38,629 bases of DNA from Bacteroidaceae bacterium (GTDB taxonomy: Bacteria; Bacteroidota; Bacteroidia; Bacteroidales; Bacteroidaceae). The DNA is taken from contig JAEEOD010000145.1 of assembly GCA_016284115.1 (NCBI GenBank), positions 1 to 38,629 of the forward strand. Reading direction: 5' to 3'. Made by a program: the position numbers and the translations under genes. Of this stretch, positions 8,699-17,158 are shown in pieces. The notes beneath the pieces were generated by a model. It worked only from the letters and a program-made list of their open reading frames with translations. It was not told where the DNA came from and searched no databases. How positions within the stretch are numbered: the first letter of the stretch is position 1; every line of letters starts with the position of its first letter.

Positions 8699-9712
8699 TT
8701 ACTTTTTAGCGGCCTGTGCCTGACAAGAGGTAATGGCTATCATATAAAATACATCGTCAATCGAGCATCCGCGGCTTAGGTCGTTGACAGGACGAGCGAT
8801 ACCCTGCAAAATCGGACCGATGGCCAACGCATCACCCAAACGTTGTACTAACTTATAGGCAATGTTACCTACTTCCAAATTGGGGAACACTAGTACATTA
8901 GCATTGCCTGCAATTTCGCTTCCAGGTGCTTTCTTCTTACCCACAGATGGCACCAAAGCAGCATCAGCCTGCAACTCGCCATCAATTTTAAGTTCAGGAG
9001 CCATTTCTTTTGCCAACTTAGTTGCTTCTAATACCTTATCAACTACCTCATGTGATGCTGAACCTTTTGTAGAGAAACTGAGCATAGCCACTCTTGGGTC
9101 AACAAAACCACCTACCGCACGAGCTGTTTCAGCCGTACATACTGCAATCTGAGCTAGCTGATTGGCATCAGGCATTGGGGTAACAGCTACATCACCTACC
9201 ACCAACACACCATCTTCACCATATTGAGGTTGTTGAGTAATCATCAGCATAGCACCACTTACACAAGTAATTCCCGGAGAGCACTTAATGATCTGCAGAG
9301 CTGGGCGAAGCGTTTCTCCAGTAGTACTCAAAGCACCTGAAATCTGACCATCTGCATCACCAGTTTTGATAATCATGCAGCCCAGATAAAGGGGATTCTT
9401 AACTAACTCACGAGCTTGCTCAATGGTCATTCCTTTTTTCTTACGAAGTTCTGTCAACAATGTAGCATATTCTTCTGCCTTAGGGTTGTTCAATGGATCA
9501 ATCAATGTTGCCTTACCAATGTTTTTCAAGCCAAACTCATCAGCCATGCGGTGAATCTCTTTAATGTCACCTATCAAGATGATGTCGGCAATGTTTTCGC
9601 CCAAAGCACGATCGGCAGCCTTCAAGGTGCGCTCTTCTGTAGCTTCTGGTAGTACGATGCGCTGGCGGTTAGCCTTAGCGCGCTCAATGATACCTTGGAT
9701 TAGTTTATTCAT
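8699..9712 (-). CDS. pta: Phosphate acetyltransferase
   Basis: Pta converts acetyl-CoA and phosphate to acetyl phosphate and CoA, feeding AckA. At 337 residues it is the short, single-domain form lacking the N-terminal DRTGG and AAA-like regions found in the long enterobacterial enzyme. Family motifs are visible: RIVLPEATEERTLKAA near the N-terminus, IIKTGDADGQISGAL in the middle, SFSTKGSASHE, and the C-terminal NVLVFPNLEVGNIAYKLVQR. It is the first gene of the pta-ackA operon. A good -7 element lies 32-39 bases upstream of the start. Confidence 0.96.
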   Translation of the reverse strand: MNKLIQGIIERAKANRQRIVLPEATEERTLKAADRALGENIADIILIGDIKEIHRMADEFGLKNIGKATLIDPLNNPKAEEYATLLTELRKKKGMTIEQARELVKNPLYLGCMIIKTGDADGQISGALSTTGETLRPALQIIKCSPGITCVSGAMLMITQQPQYGEDGVLVVGDVAVTPMPDANQLAQIAVCTAETARAVGGFVDPRVAMLSFSTKGSASHEVVDKVLEATKLAKEMAPELKIDGELQADAALVPSVGKKKAPGSEIAGNANVLVFPNLEVGNIAYKLVQRLGDALAIGPILQGIARPVNDLSRGCSIDDVFYMIAITSCQAQAAKK

Positions 9713-9743
9713 AGGTTTTCAGATTTTGTTAAATGTTTAGGTG

Positions 9744-9751
9744 CAAATATA
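9744..9751 (-). promoter_or_regulatory. Possible pta -7 element
   Basis: The plus-strand CAAATATA reads TATATTTG on the minus strand, an exact TAnnTTTG match located about 32 bases before the pta start. A CAAA at 9776 is a loosely spaced -33 candidate. Confidence 0.45.
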
Positions 9752-9848
9752 ATAATTATTGTGCAATTCACCTTACAAAAGCAGCATGTTTTCTGTCCAC
9801 CAAATAGATTGTTGAATATTTTAACAATTTGTGACAATATTGGATAGA

Positions 9849-9884
9849 TAAAAAAGGAGTGACATCTCTCAAAAATGCCACTCC
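9849..9884 (-). terminator. Rho-independent terminator after the HU-like gene
   Basis: GGAGTGaCAT (9856-9865) pairs with ATGcCACTCC (9875-9884), with one internal mismatch. On the minus strand the stem is followed by a T6 run (plus-strand A at 9850-9855), 26 bases after the stop of the HU-like gene. Confidence 0.75.
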
Positions 9885-9909
9885 TCTCTATAGTTATAAT
9901 TTCTTTCTC

Positions 9910-10185
9910 CTAATCATTAAGTTCATCTAATACATTTGCACTAACTTTAAACTTAATGGTCACACGTTCAGGAATATCATGATACTCACCGTTACGAGGA
10001 TCACGTCCTGGACGTCTAGGCTGACGATGAGGAATGAATTTACCAAAATACTGTAGTTTAACCTCCTCACCCTCGCACATCTTGTCAATAACCAGCCTGT
10101 TATATTCATCTACAAAGGCTTTTGCTGCTGTGTCGGTGATTTGTAATCGACGTGCTAATTCTTTTACAAAACTAAATTTATTCAT
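9910..10185 (-). CDS. HU/IHF-family DNA-binding protein
   Basis: This is a small basic histone-like protein of 91 residues that is expected to dimerise and bend DNA. The N-terminal helical pair (FVKELARRLQITDTAAKAFV) and the LQYFGKFIPHRQPRRPGRDP segment match the HU fold. In canonical HU the latter region reads GFGTF-x-RAARKGRNP, and it leads into the flexible DNA-binding arm with its Pro. Here the arm segment is HDIPERVTIKFKVS. It is one of the divergent HU paralogues common in Bacteroidota rather than an obvious main HU, so I give no gene symbol. It is monocistronic, with its own terminator. Confidence 0.88.
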   Translation of the reverse strand: MNKFSFVKELARRLQITDTAAKAFVDEYNRLVIDKMCEGEEVKLQYFGKFIPHRQPRRPGRDPRNGEYHDIPERVTIKFKVSANVLDELND

Positions 10186-10237
10186 ATTTTTGATCAGTTG
10201 TTGTTTCTCTCTAAATACTTATCATCAAATATTGTTA

Positions 10238-10245
10238 CAAATATA
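10238..10245 (-). promoter_or_regulatory. Possible -7 element of the HU-like gene
   Basis: The minus-strand TATATTTG (plus-strand CAAATATA) lies 53-60 bases upstream of the start and matches TAnnTTTG. No well-spaced -33 element was found. The rest of the 240-base gap between the HU-like and phosphatase genes is A/T-rich, and apart from the phosphatase promoter I see nothing else in it. Confidence 0.4.
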
Positions 10246-10357
10246 CGCTATATATACTTTTGCTAATCTAAACAAATGCAAAAAAGTTTCAACAAACCAT
10301 AATATCGCAATAATGCCATAGAAAAAAGTCATCTATAAAGATATTTATTATAGGTTT

Positions 10358-10391
10358 TTTGCCTAAATAAAAACAATTTCTTATATCTTTG
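10358..10391 (+). promoter_or_regulatory. Likely promoter of the alkaline phosphatase gene
   Basis: TTTG at 10358-10361 and TATCTTTG at 10384-10391 match the Bacteroidota -33 (TTTG) and -7 (TAnnTTTG) elements with a 22-base gap, close to the usual spacing. The start codon follows 35 bases later. No Pho-box-like repeat was recognised. Confidence 0.5.
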
Positions 10392-10425
10392 TCAACAAAC
10401 TTTAAAATTAAAAATCAATAATCCT

Positions 10426-11832
10426 ATGAAAAAGTTATTTGTTGCGATGATGCTGGTAATGGCAGTTTGCCAAATTAATGCCCAGCAAGCTAAGTATGTT
10501 TTTTATTTTATTGGCGATGGCATGGGCCTAAATCAAGTAAATACAACGGAAATGTATCTGGCGGAAGTTGAAGGTCGCATCGGCATTAAACCATTGTTGT
10601 TCCCATCATTCCCTGTGGCAAGCTATGCTAACTCGCATTCGGCTTCCAACTCGATTACAGACTCGGCTGCAGGTGGTACTGCATTAGCTACGGGTACAAA
10701 AACTTACAACAATGCTATGGGTGTAGATGCCAACAAAAACCCCGTAGAATCATTAGCTGAGAAGGCTAAAAAAGCTGGTAAGCGTGTAGGTATCACTACT
10801 TCAGTGAGTATTGACCATGCGACTCCTGGTTCTCAATATGCTCACGAGGAGCACAGAAGCATGTATTACGAAGTAGCGAGTTGGTTACCTAAATCAAATT
10901 TTGATTTCTTTGCTGGCAGTGGCTTCTTAAGACTCGACAAGACTTATGGTGGCAAGGATGCACCTAACCTTTTCCCTATTTTCGAAGAGGCAGGTTACAC
11001 GTTAGCTCGTGGCGTGAATGATTATAAAGCAAAGCGTAATGGCGCCAAGAAAATGATTCTGATGGAAAAGGAAAATGCAGACCAAGCAAGTTTGCGTTAT
11101 GCGATTGACCGTCAGCCAGGTGACTTGACATTGGCTGAAATTACTGAGAGTGCCATTGACTTCTTAATGAAAGAGGATGCCAAGAAAGGATTCTATTTGA
11201 TGATTGAAGGTGGAAAGATAGATTGGGCAAGTCATGCCAATGATGCAGCCACCATGGTGCATGAACTAGAGGATATGGATAATGCCGTAAAAGTGGCCTA
11301 TGAATTCTATAAGAAGCATCCGAAGGAAACTTTGATTGTGATTACTGCGGACCATGAAACTGGTGGCTTATCAATGGGACGCTCAAGTGGCGGTTATACC
11401 CTGAACCTGAAGGCTCTGTCTTACCAAAAACAGTCAATCGACGTGCTGTCACGCTATATCACCGACCTGCGAAAGGAAGGAAAGACGACTTGGGAAGATG
11501 TAAAGGCGCTGTTAGGCGAGAAGATGGGCTTCTGGAAGGAGTTGACTATTACATGGGAACAAGAAAAGCAGTTACGCGACTGTTTCGAGGAAACTTTCAC
11601 CAGAAACAGAACCAAGTTTGATGAGAACATGTATTCACGTACTGAACAGTTAGCTACTGTAGCAAAGAACGTGATGGCTGAACAGGCTCACTTGTTATGG
11701 TCATCTGGCAGCCACACAGCAGCATACGTGCCTGTGTATGCCGTAGGAGCTGGCGCTCAGGAATTTGTTGGCCACATGGATAACACAGAGATTATCCGAA
11801 AGGTCGCCAAAGTATCAGGTATTAAGTGGTAA
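10426..11832 (+). CDS. Secreted alkaline phosphatase
   Basis: This is a periplasmic phosphomonoesterase that releases phosphate from organic esters. A Sec signal peptide (MKKLFVAMMLVMAVCQINAQ) heads the 468-residue protein, which then shows the alkaline phosphatase metal and nucleophile motifs. IGDGMG supplies a metal-binding Asp, and TDSAAGGTALATG contains the Ser that becomes phosphorylated. IDHATPGSQYAH and EGGKIDWASHAND hold further metal ligands, ADHETGG is the late Asp-His pair, and the C-terminal SSGSHTAAYVPVYAVG carries the last His. All expected residues are present. It is a single transcription unit with its own promoter and terminator. Pho control is plausible but not visible. Confidence 0.94.
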   Translation: MKKLFVAMMLVMAVCQINAQQAKYVFYFIGDGMGLNQVNTTEMYLAEVEGRIGIKPLLFPSFPVASYANSHSASNSITDSAAGGTALATGTKTYNNAMGVDANKNPVESLAEKAKKAGKRVGITTSVSIDHATPGSQYAHEEHRSMYYEVASWLPKSNFDFFAGSGFLRLDKTYGGKDAPNLFPIFEEAGYTLARGVNDYKAKRNGAKKMILMEKENADQASLRYAIDRQPGDLTLAEITESAIDFLMKEDAKKGFYLMIEGGKIDWASHANDAATMVHELEDMDNAVKVAYEFYKKHPKETLIVITADHETGGLSMGRSSGGYTLNLKALSYQKQSIDVLSRYITDLRKEGKTTWEDVKALLGEKMGFWKELTITWEQEKQLRDCFEETFTRNRTKFDENMYSRTEQLATVAKNVMAEQAHLLWSSGSHTAAYVPVYAVGAGAQEFVGHMDNTEIIRKVAKVSGIKW

Positions 11833-11859
11833 TAACGCCATTTCGAATTCTTTTAACGA

Positions 11860-11889
11860 GGGTGTGCCAAAATGAGCACATCCTTTTTT
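11860..11889 (+). terminator. Rho-independent terminator after the phosphatase gene
   Basis: GGGTGTGC (11860-11867) pairs with GCACATCC (11876-11883) with one G-T wobble, and is followed directly by TTTTTT. It separates the phosphatase from the T6SS operon. Confidence 0.85.
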
Positions 11890-11941
11890 GTCCTATTTAC
11901 TATAAAAAACAATATAAAAGCTGGCGTTTTTTATTAAAACT

Positions 11942-11973
11942 CTTGCAGGTTTTATGTTTTTTTCCTTACTTTG
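11942..11973 (+). promoter_or_regulatory. Candidate promoter of the T6SS operon
   Basis: CTTG (11942-11945) and TTACTTTG (11966-11973) resemble the -33 and -7 elements, with a 20-base gap and one mismatch to TAnnTTTG. It lies about 40 bases before the tssH start, in the only sizeable gap upstream of the run of T6SS genes. No operator repeat was recognised. Confidence 0.4.
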
Positions 11974-12014
11974 TAACAATTTAGACTAATTTTCATTAAT
12001 GAAAAACACATAAT

Positions 12015-14246
12015 ATGAATGAAAAGCTAAAAACCATTGCAAACTCTTACGCTGAGGATTTTTGCAGCGATGCTATCTATCCTGCCCATTTGTTTAAAGC
12101 TATCCTTCACCAAGAGATTGGGTTAGTACGCTTTATTGAAAAAGATTTAGATAAAGACTACTACTACTTGCAAGACTGGGCTGACATTCAGATGCAGTTG
12201 GCTCCTAAAGCTGTACGCCCTATGCGCGACTTGGATTATAGCGAAGAATCTCAAGCAGTTATAGACGAGGCAAAGAACTACATGGTAAAATTTGGACTAG
12301 ATGAATGTTCTGACGTTTGTGTGCTTGCTGCTTTAGTGACTCCTGGTGTGGGATTCACTTTCGACCAACTTAAGACATTGCCTTTAACTCCATCTGATAT
12401 CAGTGGCAAAATGGGAGGAGGTGTAAACGTGGAGGCTCCTTATATGGAAGGTACAGAACTGACCAAGCGCACTCCCGCTGCAGGAGGCAAAGGGAACCTT
12501 GCTAAGTATTGTACAGACAAAACAGCTGTTGCCCGTTCAGGCAATCTCGACAATGTTATAGGATTTGAGAAAGAAATATCCATCATTTATGAAATCTTAG
12601 GTCGAAAGACCAAGGCAAACTTACTTATTACTGGTGAAGCTGGTGTGGGCAAGACCTCACTAGTAAACGGTTTTATCCACGAACTAGCAGAAGGTCATGT
12701 TCCAGGTTTCCTCAGTGATGCGGTTGTCTATGAGTTGGATACAGCCGCATTGGGAGGTGATGCACAATACAAAGGAGAAGTCGAAGACCGCTTCAAGAGC
12801 GTAATTACTGAAATAGAAAATATGCAGAATGCCGTGCTGGTAATCGAAGCTATTGACAAGTTGTTCGATAAGCAAGGCTCGCTCTTTGGCTGCTCAACGC
12901 TTTTGAAGAATGAACTCAATAAAGGTCGCTTGCAACTGATTTGCACTTCTAGCATTGACGGTTATACCAAGAATATTGAAACAGACAAAGAGATGGTTTC
13001 TAACTTGGAAAAGATTACGGTAGAAGAACCAACAGCTGACCAAACAATAGAAATCCTGAAAGGCATCATGCCTGCCTATGAAGAATACCATGAGCTGACC
13101 GCTGATGAAACGGTCATGAATGAAGCTATCCGTTTAGCGAAACGTTATCTTACTGACAAGTCACTGCCTGCTTCAGCTATTGGCCTGATAGACCGTACAA
13201 TGGCTCATGTGAAGGTGGAGAATGATTTAGGTGACGAGGGGAAAAAGCATACTGAATTGAGGACTGAAGACCTGAGTACGGTGGTGGCAAAACAGACTGG
13301 CATCCCTTTGGGTAAAGTGCAGACACAAGAGCGTGACCGCTTGATGGGTGGTGAAGAAACGCTGAAAAAGCGTGTTGTTGGTCAGGATCATGCAGTAAAA
13401 AAAGTGCTTGATGCTGTATTTGAGGCTCGTTCTGGTTTGAACAAGAAAGGTCAGCCTATGGGTTCTTTCTTTTTCCTAGGTCCTACAGGTACAGGTAAGA
13501 CAGAGTTATCAAAGGCGCTGGCAGAATTCCTGTTTGGTGATGAGAGTGCACTGTTGCGCTTCGATATGTCAGAATTCAAAGAGGAACATTCTGTAGCTTT
13601 GCTGTATGGAGCGCCTCCGGGCTATGTGGGTTATGAAGAAGGTGGTTTGCTGGTTAACAAAATCCGGCAGACCCCTTATTCAGTGGTACTATTCGATGAA
13701 ATTGAGAAAGCTCATAAATCGGTGTTCGATCTCTTCTTACAAATATTAGACGAAGGCAAGTTGCATGACCGCTTAGGCCGTGTTGGTGATTTCTCTAATG
13801 CTTTGATATTATTTACTTCCAATATTGGCGCACAAACCATCGTAGAGAAGTTTAATAGTGGAGTAATACCAGAAAACAACGAGCTGATGGACATCATGCA
13901 AGGCTATTTCCGTCCTGAGTTCCTGGCTCGTCTAACTGAGATTGTGCCATTCTCTCCAATTACTGATAAGACTGTAACTGCTATCTTTGATATTCATCTT
14001 AAAGGGCTATTGAAGTTGTTGGCAGAGCAGGAGATCACTTTAGAATTGACGCCAGAGGCTCGTCAAGCCATTGCTTTACGTGGCTATAACCAACAGTATG
14101 GTGCACGTCCAGTATTGGGCATCATCCGTAAGGAACTCCGTCATCCAATATCCAAAATGCTGATTGCAGGTAAGATTAAGTCTGGCGACCATATCGTGGT
14201 TTCAGTGGATGCAGAGGGCAACCCTATCATTGAAGTGAAGAATTAG
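12015..14246 (+). CDS. tssH: T6SS sheath-recycling AAA+ ATPase TssH (ClpV)
   Basis: TssH disassembles the contracted TssB/TssC sheath in the cytosol. The 743-residue protein has a Clp_N-like helical region (about 1-135) and two AAA+ modules. Module 1 (about 180-430) keeps Walker A (GEAGVGKT), but its Walker B reads VLVIEAIDKLF, so the catalytic Glu is replaced by Ala. The segment that usually carries two arginine fingers reads DKEMVSNLEKI. Module 2 is intact: GPTGTGKTELSK, VVLFDEIEKAHK, sensor ILFTSNIGAQ, arginine finger in FRPEFLARLTE, and sensor 2 GARPVLGIIRKEL. It is shorter than typical ClpV (about 850-880), with a reduced middle domain. The T6SS context favours TssH over ClpB. Confidence 0.93.
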   Translation: MNEKLKTIANSYAEDFCSDAIYPAHLFKAILHQEIGLVRFIEKDLDKDYYYLQDWADIQMQLAPKAVRPMRDLDYSEESQAVIDEAKNYMVKFGLDECSDVCVLAALVTPGVGFTFDQLKTLPLTPSDISGKMGGGVNVEAPYMEGTELTKRTPAAGGKGNLAKYCTDKTAVARSGNLDNVIGFEKEISIIYEILGRKTKANLLITGEAGVGKTSLVNGFIHELAEGHVPGFLSDAVVYELDTAALGGDAQYKGEVEDRFKSVITEIENMQNAVLVIEAIDKLFDKQGSLFGCSTLLKNELNKGRLQLICTSSIDGYTKNIETDKEMVSNLEKITVEEPTADQTIEILKGIMPAYEEYHELTADETVMNEAIRLAKRYLTDKSLPASAIGLIDRTMAHVKVENDLGDEGKKHTELRTEDLSTVVAKQTGIPLGKVQTQERDRLMGGEETLKKRVVGQDHAVKKVLDAVFEARSGLNKKGQPMGSFFFLGPTGTGKTELSKALAEFLFGDESALLRFDMSEFKEEHSVALLYGAPPGYVGYEEGGLLVNKIRQTPYSVVLFDEIEKAHKSVFDLFLQILDEGKLHDRLGRVGDFSNALILFTSNIGAQTIVEKFNSGVIPENNELMDIMQGYFRPEFLARLTEIVPFSPITDKTVTAIFDIHLKGLLKLLAEQEITLELTPEARQAIALRGYNQQYGARPVLGIIRKELRHPISKMLIAGKIKSGDHIVVSVDAEGNPIIEVKN

Positions 14247-14291
14247 CAATTGATAATATGAATAATAATATAACATTAAATTTTTAAAACT

Positions 14292-14759
14292 ATGGCAATG
14301 AAAGAAAACTTTATTTCCATGGCTCCAGATGAGGAGTCCAGTGCGAAAGTCAGTCTGATTGATCAGAACAAGACACTGATGATGGACCAGTACACTTCAG
14401 ATGTTGAAGCTGGCGCACCTGAGTTTGTGGAAGACATCCAGAACATCAACGACGCTTTTGAGCATTTCAAGCCAAAGGTGAATGTTACATTTACTGATGA
14501 GGAGGGTGGAGCAGTAGAAGAGACTCTGCGTTTTGGTGAACTACGCGACTTTGAGGCTCAAGGTGGCAAGGGGCGTTTGGTTGAGAATAGCCCATTCCTG
14601 AGTGGCGTTAAAATGAAAATCGAGACCAATACGAAGATCCGCAAGAGTATCGAGCAAAACCGGAAGTTACGTGAAATCCTGAAAGAATCAGGCTCACGTG
14701 AGGAATTGAAGGCAATGCTGGAGTCAATGCTTGCTGAGCTGAATGAGGCGAATAAATAA
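14292..14759 (+). CDS. tssB: T6SS contractile sheath small subunit TssB
   Basis: TssB forms the contractile sheath with TssC around the Hcp tube. The 155-residue protein is acidic in its first half. It then has the family's central pattern ALRFG-like segment (EETLRFGELRDFEAQGGKGR) and a C-terminal helical region with NRKLREILKES and a final long helix (REELKAMLESMLAELNEANK). This matches the Bacteroidota TssB type, which is diverged from proteobacterial VipA. Its position right between tssH and tssC supports the call. A 45-base A/T-rich gap separates it from tssH. Confidence 0.88.
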   Translation: MAMKENFISMAPDEESSAKVSLIDQNKTLMMDQYTSDVEAGAPEFVEDIQNINDAFEHFKPKVNVTFTDEEGGAVEETLRFGELRDFEAQGGKGRLVENSPFLSGVKMKIETNTKIRKSIEQNRKLREILKESGSREELKAMLESMLAELNEANK

Positions 14760-14800
14760 AGTATTACTAGAGACATATATTATAAGAAAGGTATATTATT

Positions 14801-16168
14801 ATGGCAGATACTGAAATGCAAAAAGCACAGGTAGCCGAACAGGCTGCTGGTGGGCTTCAAGAAAAAGTTGGACAGCAAAATGCATCCAAATTGCTGTCGG
14901 CATTTGGTGGATTTAATGCGATACGTGGCTTTATGCCAGACGCAGACAACATGAACCCTGCTAAGAAAGCAGCTAAGAACGTTTTCTTGTCTGACAAGAG
15001 GTTCAAGGGCAAGCGCGAAGATTTGGCTCGTGAAATCTCAAGGTGGTTGGAGTTATTGGATTCTGACATTGACAGTGCAACAGGTTTTGCAGATGCTTGC
15101 AAGAAAGATGAGGACAAATACACGGGCGTATTAAAGCAAGGCATTACAGATGCGCTTTATGCTACCCAAAATTTAGAGCGTTCATATCGCGAGCTTGATT
15201 CTTTCTTCAAGACTTGTGGTACAGATAAGGTTAAGAACCTACGAATCATTAATGTATTAAAAGAAGACATCGCTGACCCTGATTCTGGTTTCGCACAGGA
15301 AGTTGAAGACTTGTTGCGCAATGGCTTCGACCGTTTGAGCCTGAAAGATGCATATAGTTTGGTTTGCGTTCCTGGCGATGTATTCAAGGACAAAGTAACC
15401 CTGCTACAGTGGGCAAAGATAGCTTTCAAGTACAAAGTGATTCTTTTAACTGACCATGCTGATGAGTATTCATTCGATGATTTGAAAGACAATACCGAAG
15501 GCTATAGTGACAGCGATCAGGAATTGATGAACGTTGTAATGTGTGCTAACTGGATTGTAGGTCGTGAGGCGGAGAAGATGTCTGCTGACGAAGAAGATGC
15601 CAAAGCTTTTTATATCGCTCCTTCTGCAGCTCTTTGCGGTAAGTTGTATGACGAAACAGCTAATATGGCACAAGGTGCGGGTGGCAAGAAATATGGTACA
15701 CTGGATGGCGTGAAAGGTGTAAAACTCGACTTGCTGAAGTCAGAAATTGCATCTCTGATGGACAATCAGGTAATTCCGATGGTATATAGCGAAGGTCGTG
15801 TAATGGCATTTAACAACACCACTTTATATAATGGTGACCTGGAGGCCATGAAAGAATACCCTATCGTACGCGTATTTGACTGGGTTAAGAAAGTTTTGAT
15901 GAACTTCGTTCATGAAGTGGCTCTGGAGAACTGGGATCCTTACAACTCCCCTAAGAACTTGAAGGCAAAGATTCAAGAATTTTTGAATATGTATAAGGGC
16001 TATGGCAACTTGTTCCAGAACTACGAAATTGGCGAACCTCGGCAGGATCCTGTTACTAAGCGTATCACTTGCGACATCACACTGACTCCGTTCTATGCAG
16101 CAAAAAATTTCGTCATCAAGGTAGCTGCAGACAAGAAAGACAAGGAAGCTGCAATGGCAAGCGCATAA
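14801..16168 (+). CDS. tssC: T6SS contractile sheath large subunit TssC
   Basis: TssC is the large sheath subunit, which polymerises with TssB on the baseplate. The 455-residue protein has an Ala-rich N-terminal part with helices, a central alpha/beta region, and the C-terminal sheath handshake region. That region contains ENWDPYNSPKNLKAKIQEFL and ends in mixed beta segments (RITCDITLTPFYAAKNFVIK) as in TssC and phage sheath C-terminal domains. The sequence is of the Bacteroidota type and only distantly related to VipB. It sits 41 bases after tssB in the expected order. Confidence 0.9.
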   Translation: MADTEMQKAQVAEQAAGGLQEKVGQQNASKLLSAFGGFNAIRGFMPDADNMNPAKKAAKNVFLSDKRFKGKREDLAREISRWLELLDSDIDSATGFADACKKDEDKYTGVLKQGITDALYATQNLERSYRELDSFFKTCGTDKVKNLRIINVLKEDIADPDSGFAQEVEDLLRNGFDRLSLKDAYSLVCVPGDVFKDKVTLLQWAKIAFKYKVILLTDHADEYSFDDLKDNTEGYSDSDQELMNVVMCANWIVGREAEKMSADEEDAKAFYIAPSAALCGKLYDETANMAQGAGGKKYGTLDGVKGVKLDLLKSEIASLMDNQVIPMVYSEGRVMAFNNTTLYNGDLEAMKEYPIVRVFDWVKKVLMNFVHEVALENWDPYNSPKNLKAKIQEFLNMYKGYGNLFQNYEIGEPRQDPVTKRITCDITLTPFYAAKNFVIKVAADKKDKEAAMASA

Positions 16169-16215
16169 TAATTTAGAAATAAATCATTATATTATTAACC
16201 TTAAAAAAAATAGTT

Positions 16216-16608
16216 ATGGCAAAAACACCTGTAAAGTTGGAGATTGATGGCTATAAGGAAAGAGAAGTACTTATGGTTACGTATGAGTTTGATCAGGCAA
16301 CTGATGTAGAAGGTCAGATGACAGGTATTCCTCGTGGCGGGAAAATCACTATTCGTGTGAAGGCTTTAAACGATGGAACACCTGATCTGTTAGCTTGGAT
16401 GGTTGAGCGCAACCTGCCAAAGGATGGTACGATCACTTTCTTGGAAACCAAAACCGGCAAGGAGATGAAGACCATCAAGTTTTCAAAAGGTTACTGCGTT
16501 AACTTTGACGAAAAATGGGAAGACAAGATGGGTCACTATGAAGAAATCGTTGTGACTTGTCAGAAGATTGAGTTCGGCAACGTGGTTTACGAAAACGACT
16601 GGGCTTAA
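16216..16608 (+). CDS. tssD: T6SS tube protein Hcp/TssD, copy 1
   Basis: Hcp hexamers stack to form the inner tube that is fired through the sheath. The 130-residue product has the beta-barrel pattern of the Bacteroidota TssD family. It shows VTYEFDQATDVEGQMTGIPR, GGKITIRVKAL, a short helix segment LLAWMVERN, and a C-terminal run KGYCVNFDEKWE then EEIVVTCQKIEFGN. It is about half identical by eye to the next gene, so the pair arose by duplication. No effector domain is fused to it. It follows tssC by 47 bases. Confidence 0.9.
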   Translation: MAKTPVKLEIDGYKEREVLMVTYEFDQATDVEGQMTGIPRGGKITIRVKALNDGTPDLLAWMVERNLPKDGTITFLETKTGKEMKTIKFSKGYCVNFDEKWEDKMGHYEEIVVTCQKIEFGNVVYENDWA

Positions 16609-16669
16609 TGGATGTCTGAAATATTATTGTTTGAATTAAGATGTTATTTAATTTGTAAATTTTTGAATT

Positions 16670-17068
16670 ATGGCAGATAATATTAATCCCGTAATATTAG
16701 AGGTGAAGGATTTCGAACCTCGCGAAGTAATCTTGGTTGACTATAAGTTTGAACAAGCTACTGATATCGAAGGTCAGTTGGCAGGTATTCCCCGTGGCGG
16801 TAGAGTTACCATCCGCGTAAAGGCTATGAATGATGGCAATAATCAATTGCTATCATGGATGCTCGATCCAACAGGTCCTCGTGATTTCTCTGTGAAGTAT
16901 AGCAACACGATTGATGGCAGTGCTATGAAAGAACTAAAGGCGACTGGCGCTTATTGCATCCATTATATTGAGAAATGGGAAGATGGCCAACAACATTTTG
17001 AAGAAATCTTGGTGTCTTGCCAGAAACTAGAGAACGGTCCGGTTTCTTACGAGAACCCTTGGAAGTAA
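16670..17068 (+). CDS. tssD: T6SS tube protein Hcp/TssD, copy 2
   Basis: This is the second Hcp-family tube protein, 132 residues, with the same pattern as copy 1: FEQATDIEGQLAGIPRGGR, VTIRVKAMNDG, LLSWMLDP, then GAYCIHYIEKWEDG and EEILVSCQKLENG. The differences from copy 1 are spread along the length, so it is an older duplication and not a recent copy. The two could build mixed tubes or carry different effectors, which is inference. A stable stem-loop sits 22 bases after the stop. Confidence 0.9.
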   Translation: MADNINPVILEVKDFEPREVILVDYKFEQATDIEGQLAGIPRGGRVTIRVKAMNDGNNQLLSWMLDPTGPRDFSVKYSNTIDGSAMKELKATGAYCIHYIEKWEDGQQHFEEILVSCQKLENGPVSYENPWK

Positions 17069-17089
17069 TTCTACTTTAATAGGTTTTGT

Positions 17090-17122
17090 CTGTTGCTTTG
17101 CATATTTAATGCAAGGCAGCAG
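17090..17122 (+). promoter_or_regulatory. Intercistronic stem-loop between hcp copy 2 and the third hcp-like gene
   Basis: CTGTTGCTTTGCAT (17090-17103) pairs with ATGCAAGGCAGCAG (17109-17122) over 14 base pairs, including two G-U wobbles, around a 5-base ATTTA loop. No T-run follows, so it is unlikely to be a strong terminator. It may protect the upstream tube and sheath mRNA or partly attenuate the genes for low-copy spike parts. Confidence 0.55.
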
Positions 17123-17158
17123 GCATACTATGTATAATACATCATGAGACGATAGCTT

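Noticed and set aside
12015..14246. Calling the ATPase ClpB
   Set aside because: It lacks the long middle domain, is short, has a degenerate first module, and heads a run of tssB, tssC and hcp genes.
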